A stretch of 33,583 nt of DNA from Candidatus Aphodousia faecipullorum (lineage in GTDB: Bacteria > Pseudomonadota > Gammaproteobacteria > Burkholderiales > Burkholderiaceae_F), in contig DVNR01000021.1 of the NCBI GenBank assembly GCA_018714205.1, positions 1-33,583 of the forward strand, read 5' to 3'. Of this stretch, positions 24,378 through 32,700 are shown piece by piece (the stretch's first letter is position 1; every line of letters begins with the position of its first letter). A program made the translations under genes and the position numbers. The notes below the pieces were generated by a model that was given only the letters and a program-made list of their open reading frames with translations, ran no database searches and had not been told where the DNA came from.

Positions 24378-25820
24378 ATGCGTAAAGGTCTTGCTTTCAA
24401 ATCAACCATTTTAACCAGCACAGTCATTGCCGCATTGGCTTTTGTGCCCGCAGCCAATGCTCAACTGTCCTTTCTGTCAAGCAGTGACAACAAGGATCAA
24501 ACACAAGTTCAAACACTGCCTGATTTCACAAAACTTGTTGAGGAAAACGGAAAAGGAGTGGTCAATATTTCCACAATCCGAAATGCCAGAACAAAAACCG
24601 TCGCCAATCCTTTCCCAGGACTTGATGATCGAACTGCAGAACTTTTCCGTCGGTTCGGCTTCCCGATCGTTCCCTTTGGACCCCAGGAACAACGCATCCC
24701 TGAGCAACGCGGCACCGGGTCAGGTTTCATTATCTCCTCTGATGGTTTGATTCTTACTAACGCACACGTTGTTGAAGGTGCGGATGAGCTTCGCATCCGC
24801 TTAACCGATAACCGAGAATTCCAAGGGAAAGTGCTTGGTCTAGATAAAAAAACGGATATTGCCGTTGTTAAAATTGAAGCCAAAAATTTACCAGTTTTGA
24901 AAATTGGCTCTTCCGAAAACTTGAAAGTTGGAGAATGGGTTGCCGCAATCGGTTCTCCGTTCGGCTTGGATAATACCGTCACAGCCGGTATTGTCTCCGC
25001 AAAAAGCCGGGCACTGCCTAGCGAAGAATACGTTCCCTTCATTCAGACCGACGTTGCCGTCAACCCTGGGAACTCTGGTGGTCCATTGTTTAACATGAAA
25101 GGGGAAGTCGTCGGCATTAACTCGCAGATCTTCTCCACCTCCGGTGGTTTCATGGGCTTATCATTTTCCATTCCAATTGACTTAGCCATTCAAATTAAAG
25201 ATCAGTTAATTGAAAACGGCCGTGTCATTCGTGGACGCATCGGTGTCGGCATCCAAAGTGTCACCCAAGATCTAGCTGAAGCATTCGGAATGAAGAGTCC
25301 CCGCGGGGCGGTCATTACACAACTTGAAAAGGGTCAGCCTGGTGAAAAAGCGGGGCTGCAAGTAGGTGATATTGTTATTGCCCTAAACGGTCAAGAAATC
25401 AAAAACGCTAATGAGCTACCAGTGCGTGTTTCAGCAATGAAACCAGGGACCAAAGCGGAATTGACAGTTCTTCGAGATGGTAAAGAAAGGAAGGTGACCG
25501 TAACTGTCGCGGAAACCCCAAGCGATGAAGCAACCCCTGTCGACAGCAAGCAAGCTCAAGGCAAGTTAGGCGTTTCTGTTCGCGCGCTCAACCCGGAAGA
25601 ACTTAAAGAGCTTGAGCTTCCCAATGGATTGTTAGTCACTGATGTTCGAGGAGCAGCAGCGAGAGCAGGGTTAATGCCGCGGGATATTATCATCAGCGCC
25701 AACGGCAAATCGGTGAAAACAACTAGTGATCTAATTAATGCTGTTAAAAAGGCTGACAAAGTTGCTTTGTTGGTTCAACGCCAAAACTCTCGTATCTTTA
25801 TCGCTGTTGACTTAAAATAG
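24378..25820 (+). CDS. degP: Do-like periplasmic serine protease (DegP/DegQ/MucD type)
   Basis: HtrA-family protease and chaperone for envelope protein quality control. The 480-residue precursor has a signal peptide (cut near ANA/QL, about residue 28). The trypsin-like domain carries His130 (TNAHVVEG), Asp160 (KKTDIAVVKI) and Ser233 (NPGNSGGPLF). Two PDZ domains follow, at about 260-360 (GRIGVGIQSV, AGLQVGDIVIALNGQEI) and about 385-475 (GKLGVSVRAL, AGLMPRDIIISANGKSV). The ATG at 24378 has CGGAG upstream. A strong terminator follows. It lies 136 bases after the kinase gene. I cannot separate DegP, DegQ and MucD naming by sequence alone. Confidence 0.95.
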   Translation: MRKGLAFKSTILTSTVIAALAFVPAANAQLSFLSSSDNKDQTQVQTLPDFTKLVEENGKGVVNISTIRNARTKTVANPFPGLDDRTAELFRRFGFPIVPFGPQEQRIPEQRGTGSGFIISSDGLILTNAHVVEGADELRIRLTDNREFQGKVLGLDKKTDIAVVKIEAKNLPVLKIGSSENLKVGEWVAAIGSPFGLDNTVTAGIVSAKSRALPSEEYVPFIQTDVAVNPGNSGGPLFNMKGEVVGINSQIFSTSGGFMGLSFSIPIDLAIQIKDQLIENGRVIRGRIGVGIQSVTQDLAEAFGMKSPRGAVITQLEKGQPGEKAGLQVGDIVIALNGQEIKNANELPVRVSAMKPGTKAELTVLRDGKERKVTVTVAETPSDEATPVDSKQAQGKLGVSVRALNPEELKELELPNGLLVTDVRGAAARAGLMPRDIIISANGKSVKTTSDLINAVKKADKVALLVQRQNSRIFIAVDLK

Positions 25821-25842
25821 CTTCAGTCTAGGCGCTAGAAGC

Positions 25843-25878
25843 AAAAATGCCGCAGGGTTTTAGTTCTGCGGCATTTTT
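25843..25878. terminator. Bidirectional intrinsic terminator between degP and the tetR gene
   Basis: AAAAATGCCGCAG (25843-25855) and CTGCGGCATTTTT (25866-25878) form a 13-bp stem with a 10-base loop. T5 tails lie on both strands, so it can end both degP and the minus-strand efflux operon, whose last stop is at 25897. Confidence 0.92.
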
Positions 25879-25896
25879 AATCTCCTGGACAAGAAA

Positions 25897-26490
25897 CTAA
25901 ACTTCTGAAACCTCTTTTCGCTTTTCCTCATGAGCTGTATAGAGACGCTTAGCAAGCGCCTGACAAATCAAATCCTTGTCCAGCGACGGATTATTTAAAA
26001 CCCTTAGCCTAATGCCGTCAAATGTCGCCATACGAACCTCTAACTCCGCTTGATCTATCGGATTCTCGGGGTTTAGATTGGGACTCAGACCCATTAAGTG
26101 TTCTCTGGCCTTTGCGTCAGCGTTAGTTAACACTGCTCTGAGAGTGGGATCATGCGCAGCTTCATTGAGCAATTCTAAATAAATTCGCACATGCTCCTCG
26201 GAAAGCATCGGCAACAGAATTTTTCGCATATTCTTCAAGGTTTTCTCATAGCTATCCAAACTACTTTGAATGGCATAGGTATTGCGATAAAACTCCTCAA
26301 GGCCTCGAGCAGTCACCTCTTCAATGATTGCAAGCTTACTCGGAAAGTAATTGTAGATATGCCCAGTACTCATGCCGAATTCTCTGGCAATATCCACCAT
26401 GCTCGTGGCATGAATGCCACGAGCCGTAAAACAACGTTTTGCTGCTTCGATAATTTCTTCCCGACGTTGTTGCGTCAGATCCTTCTTCAT
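25897..26490 (-). CDS. TetR/AcrR-family repressor of the RND efflux operon
   Basis: A transcriptional regulator of 197 residues. The N-terminal helix-turn-helix (about 8-55) has RREEIIEAAKRCFTARGIHATSMVDIAREFGMSTGHIYNYFPSKLAII, a typical TetR DNA-binding domain. The remainder is a helical ligand-binding and dimerisation domain with no residues I can tie to a ligand. Its ATG (26490) overlaps the stop of the outer-membrane channel gene by four bases (ATGA arrangement), so it is translated from the pump operon mRNA. The two palindromes upstream of the adaptor gene are its likely targets, which would give negative autoregulation of the whole operon. Confidence 0.93.
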   Translation of the reverse strand: MKKDLTQQRREEIIEAAKRCFTARGIHATSMVDIAREFGMSTGHIYNYFPSKLAIIEEVTARGLEEFYRNTYAIQSSLDSYEKTLKNMRKILLPMLSEEHVRIYLELLNEAAHDPTLRAVLTNADAKAREHLMGLSPNLNPENPIDQAELEVRMATFDGIRLRVLNNPSLDKDLICQALAKRLYTAHEEKRKEVSEV

Positions 26491-27986
26491 TGCTTGGTTG
26501 CTCCGTTAGCGGAAGAATTTTCTGTGCTTGTTACAACGACTTGATCCGCTGACTTTGACAGATCCTCAAGTTTATGTTCCTTTTGATCAACCGCTCCGCC
26601 ACCTAACGTCTTATATAACGTAACCAAACTCATTGCACGAGCTTGTTGGGCAACTGTCAATTGAGTTTGAGCGCTAACATACTCACGCTGGGAGTCCAAG
26701 ACTGTAAGAAAACTTTCAGAACCGTGTCGATAGCGGGTTTGGGCAAGCTCATATGCCTTCTTTGTTGAATCAGCCAAATCACTGATAGCCGCCAACTCCG
26801 CCTCAATGGTCCCTTCCGTTGCCAAAGCATTCGCAACTTCACTAAATGCCGTTTGGATCGCTTTTTCATAGTTTGCCACAGCAATGTCACGATCGGTTTC
26901 CGACACGCGCAATGTTGCCCAATTAGCACCTCCGGTGAAAATCGGCAACGATACGGAAGGCGCAAAGCTCCACATACGGGTGCCACCATCAAACAGGTCA
27001 CTCAACTCTGTGGAACCGGTTCCACCGCTAGCTACCAGGGTGATACGCGGGAAGAAGTTGGCACGAGCGGCGCCAATGTTTGCGTTCGCTGCGATCAAGC
27101 TATATTCAGCCTGCGCGATATCCGGACGATTTAGCAACACCTCTGAAGGCACACCGTTTGGCAACATGGCTGCCATGGTCACAACTTCAGCCTTTTGTGG
27201 CAAAAGATCTTCCGGTACATTAGTGCCAACTAGCAAATTGAGTGCGTTAATATCCTGAGCCACGGCCCGTTGAGACGACGCATAGGACGACTGAGCTGAA
27301 GCAAGCATCGACTTCGCCTGATTCAATTCCAGCAAATTGATAGCTCCAGCCTTATAGCTCGCCTCAGTTAATTGATACGACTTTGTCTGACTATCAAGCG
27401 TCTCCTTGGCAAATTGCAACAATGAGCGATCCGCTCCAAGCTGCAACCATAGATTTGCCGTTTCTGCAATTAATGTCACACGAGAGCTCTTGCGAGCTTC
27501 TTCCGTGGCGAAATACTCATTCAAGGCCTCCTCACTCAAACTGCGAATACGACCAAAAAGATCAATTTCATAAGAGGCCATCGCCAAGTTTGCAGAATAC
27601 ACATGGGAGACTGTGTCGCGTCCCGTTGTACTCAAAGTTCTCGGCGTTCCTGAGTGTTCCCCGCTACCGGTGGCAGAGATACTCGGTAAAAAGTTCGCAC
27701 GCTGAATGTTGTAGGCATAACGCATCCGATCAACGTTCAACATAGCTACTCGGTAATCGCGATTGTTATCCAACATCATTTGAATAACTTGACGCAAACG
27801 AGGATCGGTAAAGAATTCCTGCCAATCTGGCAAGGCTTGTTGATTCACCTTCGCATTGGCGTATGCTTCACCTTCCGGCCAAGCCGCTGCTATAGGCGCT
27901 TCCGGTCGCTCGTAGCTAGGCGCCATGGACATACAACCAGTAAGTGCCAATGCCGCCACCAAGGGCAAAAGTTTAAGAGATTTCAT
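26487..27986 (-). CDS. RND efflux outer-membrane channel (OprM/NodT family lipoprotein)
   Basis: TolC-like outer-membrane exit duct of a tripartite pump. The 499-residue precursor has a lipoprotein signal with lipobox LTGC (acylated Cys18), then the family start MAPSYERPEAP. Two repeats of outer-membrane efflux domains follow (long helices plus short beta segments). Recognisable pieces include YEIDLFGRIRSLSEEALNEYFATEEARKSSRVTLIAETANLW, LLNRPDIAQAEYSLIAANANIGAARANFFPRITL and LTVAQQARAMSLVTLYKTLGGG. The ATG at 27986 directly abuts the pump gene stop, with GGAG inside the end of that gene. The C-terminal tail after the GGG motif is polar and rich in Lys, Asp and Ser. Confidence 0.96.
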   Translation of the reverse strand: MKSLKLLPLVAALALTGCMSMAPSYERPEAPIAAAWPEGEAYANAKVNQQALPDWQEFFTDPRLRQVIQMMLDNNRDYRVAMLNVDRMRYAYNIQRANFLPSISATGSGEHSGTPRTLSTTGRDTVSHVYSANLAMASYEIDLFGRIRSLSEEALNEYFATEEARKSSRVTLIAETANLWLQLGADRSLLQFAKETLDSQTKSYQLTEASYKAGAINLLELNQAKSMLASAQSSYASSQRAVAQDINALNLLVGTNVPEDLLPQKAEVVTMAAMLPNGVPSEVLLNRPDIAQAEYSLIAANANIGAARANFFPRITLVASGGTGSTELSDLFDGGTRMWSFAPSVSLPIFTGGANWATLRVSETDRDIAVANYEKAIQTAFSEVANALATEGTIEAELAAISDLADSTKKAYELAQTRYRHGSESFLTVLDSQREYVSAQTQLTVAQQARAMSLVTLYKTLGGGAVDQKEHKLEDLSKSADQVVVTSTENSSANGATKQ

Positions 27987-30900
27987 TTAATTCTCCATCT
28001 TTTTATCAGAAGCGTTTTTAGGCTGATCCCCTGTCTTTTCAATGTCAGGCTTCGTTGAGGTAGAAGTATTCTTCTGACCGTCTTCACGCTCGTAGAAAGT
28101 TAGGTCTCCGTTATTTAACGCCGCCTGCTCCATCGCCGTTTCACGTGCAATCTCCGCGACGTTGATGTGGCGCTCATTGGCCGAACCGGAAACGCGCATG
28201 ATCAGTACGTAGAAGATTGGCACAAAAAGTACACACAGGAACGTACCGGTAATCATACCGCCCAAAACACCCCAACCAATAGCATTTTGAGCGCCGGAAC
28301 CAGCGCCATTGGCAAGGGCCAAAGGCAACACGCCTAAACCGAATGCCAAAGAGGTCATCACAATCGGACGCAAACGTAACCGAACCGCATCCAATGCTGC
28401 GTGAACAATATCCTCCCCACTGTCGTGGAGATCCTTTGCAAATTCCACAATCAAAATGGCGTTCTTACTCACCAAACCAATGGTTGTAACAAGACCAACC
28501 TGGAAGTAGATATCGTTATTCAATCCAACCAATCCGGTCAACCCCAATGCACCGATCACACCCATTGGAATGACCATGATAACGGCGATCGGAATGGACC
28601 AACTTTCATACAAAGCGGCCAAACACAAGAACACCACTAAGATAGACAGCGCATACAGCGGAGCTGCCTGACCAGATGACTCGCGCTCTTGGTAAGACAC
28701 GCCGGTGTAAGCAATGCTGTAGCCTGCCGGCAAATCTTGAGCTATCTCTGCAACAGCCGCTAACGCGTCACCAGAACTATACCCTGATGCCGGATTACCT
28801 TGAATATTTACCGAAGGCAAACCGTTAAACCGTTCCAAGCGTTGAGCACCGTAAACCCAAGAGGTGGACGAGAATGCTGAGAAGGGAACCATTTCGCCCT
28901 GATCATTTTTCACGTACCACTTACCTAAGTCTTCAGGGTGTTGACGGAACTGGCTATCACCCTGCACATAAACCTTTTTCACGCGACCGCGATCCAAAAA
29001 GTCATTAACATAGGTACTACCCCAAGCCGTCGATAATGTCGAATTGATTGAAGAGATCGACACACCGAGAGCTCGCGCCTTTTCCGTGTCAATTTCCAAG
29101 TGCAATTGCGGCGTATCTTCCATACCGTTTGGACGCACAGCTGTTAAATGAGGATGCGCATTCCCCATGCCAAGGAATTGGTTACGAACCTGCATCAGCT
29201 CGTCATGCCCCTGGCCTGCTGCCGCTTGCAAATAAATATCAAAGCCATCGGCAATACCCAATTCTGGTACTGCAGGAGGCGGGAACGCAAAAGCGTTCGC
29301 ATCCTTGTATGTTGAGAATTCTGCCATGGCACGTTCGGTGATCGCCGTCACGTGTTGACTATCGTCCGGACGCAACTCCCAGTCTTTTAAGCGTACAAAC
29401 ATCAAACCCGCGTTTTGACCAGAACCGCCGAAAGAAAAGCCCGAAACCGTAAAGACCGAGTCAACATTTTCAGCTTCCTTATTCATGAAGTAAGCACTCA
29501 TACGGTCAAGCACCTCTTCAGTACGCTGTTGTGAAGAGCTGGAAGGAAGAAGAACCTGCGCAAGCAACACGCCTTGGTCTTCACCAGGCATAAAGCTTTG
29601 TGGCAACTTTTGGAAACCGAACACCACACCACCGAGAATGATGGCGTAAATCACCATCACACGAAGTGTGTGCGCGACCATCGAACCCACCTTGGTTCGA
29701 ATCCAGAGCGAGAATTTTTCAAATCCCCTATTGAAACGTCCGAAAAAGCCTTGCTTGTTTTCGTGGTGATCTTTATCTATCGGCTTTAACAGATTGGCGC
29801 AAAGCATAGGAGTCAAAATCAATGCAGCCAACACCGACAATGTCATTGCGGAAACAATGGTCACAGAGAATTGGCGATAAATAATACCCGTTGACCCACC
29901 AAAAAATGCCATCGGCACAAACACAGCCGCCAATACCATCGCAATACCGACCAAAGCTCCAGTGATCTGGTCCATTGACTTAAGCGTTGCCTCTTTCGGC
30001 GACAGCCCCTCTGTTCGCATCACGCGTTCGACGTTTTCAACCACCACAATGGCATCGTCAACCAGCAAACCAATGGCTAGAACCATAGCAAACATGGTAA
30101 GCACGTTGATCGAGTACCCCATCGCAGACAGAACCCCAAAGGTGCCTAGCAGCACAACAGGAACAGCAATGGTTGGAATTAGTGTTGCTCGCCAATTCTG
30201 CAAAAACAGGAACATCACGAAAACAACCAAGACAATGGCTTCGCAAAGCGTTTTAACCACTTCTTGGATGGAAATTCGAACAAACGGAGTCGTATCAAAC
30301 GGGATCACCCACTCCATCCCTTCAGGGAAGTTGGCTTGCATTTCCATTAATCGGTTCTTCACTCGATCGCTGGTATCCATGGCGTTCGCGCCAGAAGCCA
30401 TACTAATGGCCAAACCAGTGGACTCCTTGCCGTTATAACGCGCGATAACGTTATAACTTTCTTGTCCCATTTCAACTCGAGCAACATCTTTAATCAGTAC
30501 TCGAGAACCGTCCGTGGTCGTCTTGACCATGATATTCTCAAAGTCTTCAACCGTTTGCAGCAAAGACAAAGAGTTAATCGTGGCGTTGAGTTCATAACGA
30601 TTGGCATTTGGCAAATTACCGATAGCGCCAGAAGAAACCTGCGCATTTTGTTCTTCGATCGCCGCGACCACTTCGCTAGTGGTCAGCGAGTACTTATGCA
30701 ACTTATCGGGGTCAAGCCAAATGCGCATAGAGTACGAACTACCGAAAACCTCAACCTCGCCTACGCCTGTAATACGGGAAAGCGGTTCCTGAACATTATT
30801 AACCAAATAGTCTGACAGGTCAGCACTGGTCATCTTCCCGTTGCGATCAACGAAACCCACCACCATCAAGAAGTTCGCTGCTGACTTATCAACATTAACG

Positions 30901-31277
30901 CCTAATTGTTGAACTACTTGCGGTAGACTGTTTTCCACCGTTTTTAACCGATTTTGCACTTGCACTTGCGCAATGTCAGGGTCAGTGCCGGCCTCAAACG
31001 TAATATCAATAGACACACGCCCAGAGCTTTCAGAGCTTGAGGTCATATACAGATAACCATCAAGACCCGTCATAGCCTGTTCAACTTGCTGTGTGATCGT
31101 ATTTTCAATCGTTTCAGCCGATGCTCCCGGATAAGTTGCTGTCACCGTAACCTGTGGTGGCGCGATTTCCGGATACTGAGAGACCGGCAATGTCATGATC
31201 GAGAGCAAACCGACCAACATGGTCACAATAGCGATCACCCATGCAAAGATCGGACGCCCGATAAAAAAGCGAGACAT
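27987..31277 (-). CDS. acrB: RND multidrug efflux pump, inner-membrane transporter (AcrB/MexB type)
   Basis: Proton-driven HAE1-family transporter that exports drugs, detergents and bile-type compounds. It has twelve membrane helices and two large periplasmic loops. The proton relay Asp407/Asp408 lies in GLLVDDAIVVVENVER, at exactly the E. coli AcrB numbers, and the helix-10 lysine is in TTIGLVSKNAILIVEFAKDL. The N-terminus MSRFFIGRPIFAWVIAIVTM is typical. At 1096 residues it is about 45-50 longer than AcrB. The excess is a hydrophilic C-terminal tail after VLIMRVSG, rich in Glu, Lys, Asp and Thr. The ATG at 31277 has AAAGGA. It is 26 bases after the adaptor gene. Confidence 0.97.
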   Translation of the reverse strand: MSRFFIGRPIFAWVIAIVTMLVGLLSIMTLPVSQYPEIAPPQVTVTATYPGASAETIENTITQQVEQAMTGLDGYLYMTSSSESSGRVSIDITFEAGTDPDIAQVQVQNRLKTVENSLPQVVQQLGVNVDKSAANFLMVVGFVDRNGKMTSADLSDYLVNNVQEPLSRITGVGEVEVFGSSYSMRIWLDPDKLHKYSLTTSEVVAAIEEQNAQVSSGAIGNLPNANRYELNATINSLSLLQTVEDFENIMVKTTTDGSRVLIKDVARVEMGQESYNVIARYNGKESTGLAISMASGANAMDTSDRVKNRLMEMQANFPEGMEWVIPFDTTPFVRISIQEVVKTLCEAIVLVVFVMFLFLQNWRATLIPTIAVPVVLLGTFGVLSAMGYSINVLTMFAMVLAIGLLVDDAIVVVENVERVMRTEGLSPKEATLKSMDQITGALVGIAMVLAAVFVPMAFFGGSTGIIYRQFSVTIVSAMTLSVLAALILTPMLCANLLKPIDKDHHENKQGFFGRFNRGFEKFSLWIRTKVGSMVAHTLRVMVIYAIILGGVVFGFQKLPQSFMPGEDQGVLLAQVLLPSSSSQQRTEEVLDRMSAYFMNKEAENVDSVFTVSGFSFGGSGQNAGLMFVRLKDWELRPDDSQHVTAITERAMAEFSTYKDANAFAFPPPAVPELGIADGFDIYLQAAAGQGHDELMQVRNQFLGMGNAHPHLTAVRPNGMEDTPQLHLEIDTEKARALGVSISSINSTLSTAWGSTYVNDFLDRGRVKKVYVQGDSQFRQHPEDLGKWYVKNDQGEMVPFSAFSSTSWVYGAQRLERFNGLPSVNIQGNPASGYSSGDALAAVAEIAQDLPAGYSIAYTGVSYQERESSGQAAPLYALSILVVFLCLAALYESWSIPIAVIMVIPMGVIGALGLTGLVGLNNDIYFQVGLVTTIGLVSKNAILIVEFAKDLHDSGEDIVHAALDAVRLRLRPIVMTSLAFGLGVLPLALANGAGSGAQNAIGWGVLGGMITGTFLCVLFVPIFYVLIMRVSGSANERHINVAEIARETAMEQAALNNGDLTFYEREDGQKNTSTSTKPDIEKTGDQPKNASDKKMEN

Positions 31278-31303
31278 AAACTTTTCCTTTGCTTAAACCG
31301 AAA

Positions 31304-32437
31304 CTACTTGGCTACTGCCTGAGTAGCATTCGCGTCAGAAGTCTTGTCATTGGCATTGGCGATTTGAACGGTTGCGCCAACACTAACTTTTTGTAGGCCT
31401 TCAATAATGACTTTTTCGCCTTGCTTCAGACCAGACTCAACAATCCAATAGGTTCCGGAGGTCCGATTGGCAACAATGTCCCGACGTTCAACCTTATTGT
31501 CTGGTGTCACCACATACACATAGGCCACACCCTTCGGATCTCGCATAACACAACGCTGCGAAATAACCACTGAGTTCGGGCGAGCACCTTCAACTAGTTG
31601 TGCGCGCACAAACATACCAGGTAAAAGGTCTCCGTTTGGATTTGGGAAAATGGCTCGTAAATTAATCATGCCTGTCCCCTCATCCACCTCTTCGCCAGTA
31701 AAAGTCAACTTGCCAGTTTGAGGATAAACAGTCCCATCCTCCATTAAAAGACTGACCTCAAGCGCACCATCTTTCGTTTGAATCTTGCCCGAAGCGATAT
31801 CATGCTTAAGGCGCAACATCTCGCCGCTAGTTTGTTTGACATCAACATAGATCGGATCTAATTGTTGCACTGTGGTCATAAATGTTTGATACGACGTGAC
31901 CAAAGCGCCAGGTGTCACCTCAGAGCGACCTACTCGTCCTGCAATGGGGCTCTCAACTCGGGTGTAATCCAAGTTGGTTTTTGCCGTTTTCATAGCGGCT
32001 TTGGCAGTCTTTAGCTGCGCTTGAGCCTGATCATTATCTTGCTTACTGACGGCATTGACTTTAACCAACTGTGCGGATCGGCGGGCATTAGCCAAGGCTA
32101 ATTCATAATTTGCAACAGCCTCTTCATAGGCAGCTTCATAAAGTGCCGGATCAATTTGATAAAGCTGTTCACCAGCTTTAACCATTTGACCTTCTGTGAA
32201 GGTGCGCTTTTGAATAATGCCACCAACCTGAGGACGAACTTCAGCAACTTGATAAGCGCTCGTACGACCATTTAATTCCGTCGTCATAACAGGCGAAGAA
32301 ATCTCAGCGGTCACAACCACAACCTGTTGAGGGGGACGCTGAACTTGTGTCGATGTATCCTTACACCCCGCCAGCGAAAAAGCAGCAACAACACACATGG
32401 CTGCCGCTGCGTATTTAGGGACGAACTTGGAAGACAT
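31304..32437 (-). CDS. acrA: RND efflux periplasmic adaptor (AcrA/MexA type lipoprotein)
   Basis: Membrane-fusion protein linking the RND pump to its outer-membrane channel. The 377-residue precursor has a lipobox LAGC (acylated Cys25), then QQVVVVTAEISSPVMTTELNGRTSAYQVAEVRPQVGG. The lipoyl halves are split by an alpha hairpin (about 100-165, YELALANARRSAQLVKVNAVSKQDNDQAQAQLKTAKAAMKTAK). The sequence LDYTRVESPIAGRVGRSEVTPGALVT and a beta-barrel with INLRAIFPNPNGDLLPGMFVRAQL follow, then a membrane-proximal domain. GGAGAG precedes the ATG at 32437. It is the first gene of the operon, downstream of two operator palindromes. Confidence 0.96.
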   Translation of the reverse strand: MSSKFVPKYAAAAMCVVAAFSLAGCKDTSTQVQRPPQQVVVVTAEISSPVMTTELNGRTSAYQVAEVRPQVGGIIQKRTFTEGQMVKAGEQLYQIDPALYEAAYEEAVANYELALANARRSAQLVKVNAVSKQDNDQAQAQLKTAKAAMKTAKTNLDYTRVESPIAGRVGRSEVTPGALVTSYQTFMTTVQQLDPIYVDVKQTSGEMLRLKHDIASGKIQTKDGALEVSLLMEDGTVYPQTGKLTFTGEEVDEGTGMINLRAIFPNPNGDLLPGMFVRAQLVEGARPNSVVISQRCVMRDPKGVAYVYVVTPDNKVERRDIVANRTSGTYWIVESGLKQGEKVIIEGLQKVSVGATVQIANANDKTSDANATQAVAK

Positions 32438-32497
32438 AAATTAAAACTCTCCAAAACCGCAAATTTTATGAATAAATTATTGTTAGCAAAATACTTT

Positions 32498-32531
32498 CCC
32501 CGAAAACTGAACGATCATTCAGTTTTTGGGG
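32498..32531. promoter_or_regulatory. Operator 1: long palindrome upstream of acrA
   Basis: A 34-bp imperfect palindrome. Outer arms are CCCC (32498-32501) and GGGG (32528-32531), inner arms AAAACTGAA (32503-32511) and TTCAGTTTT (32518-32526). The core TGAACGATCATTCA is at 32508-32521. The core is the reverse complement of operator 2 with one difference, which strongly suggests a TetR-family site. In acrA mRNA it could also fold as a hairpin. Confidence 0.7.
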
Positions 32532-32545
32532 TGAATGTTCGTTCA
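32532..32545. promoter_or_regulatory. Operator 2: second copy of the TetR-like site
   Basis: TGAATGTTCGTTCA repeats the operator 1 core in opposite orientation at 13 of 14 positions. The centres are 24 bp apart, a bit over two helical turns. It abuts the -10-like element of the predicted acrA promoter, so occupancy would block initiation. Confidence 0.65.
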
Positions 32546-32553
32546 TTATGGCA
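32545..32553 (-). promoter_or_regulatory. Possible extended -10 promoter of the efflux operon
   Basis: On the minus strand TGC precedes CATAAT (32545-32550), an extended -10 motif. The start would fall near 32538, in the middle of operator 2. No good -35 is present, which extended -10 promoters tolerate. An alternative TAAAAT lies closer to the gene at 32463-32468. Confidence 0.4.
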
Positions 32554-32700
32554 GAAATTCCCGTAACGAGGGGATCACTTTTACACACAAATCTGCTAAA
32601 AAGAATTTCTGAATGTAACAAAGATAAGGGTTAACCCCTAGTGCACTTTGTCAAGATAAAGTGAAAAATTGCGAAATTCTATTTAAGGCGACCGGCGATC

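Noticed and set aside
32644-32663. CACTTT...AAAGTG and GGGTTAACCC repeats upstream of marC
   Set aside because: Short palindromes in AT-rich DNA with no second copy; not enough to call an operator.
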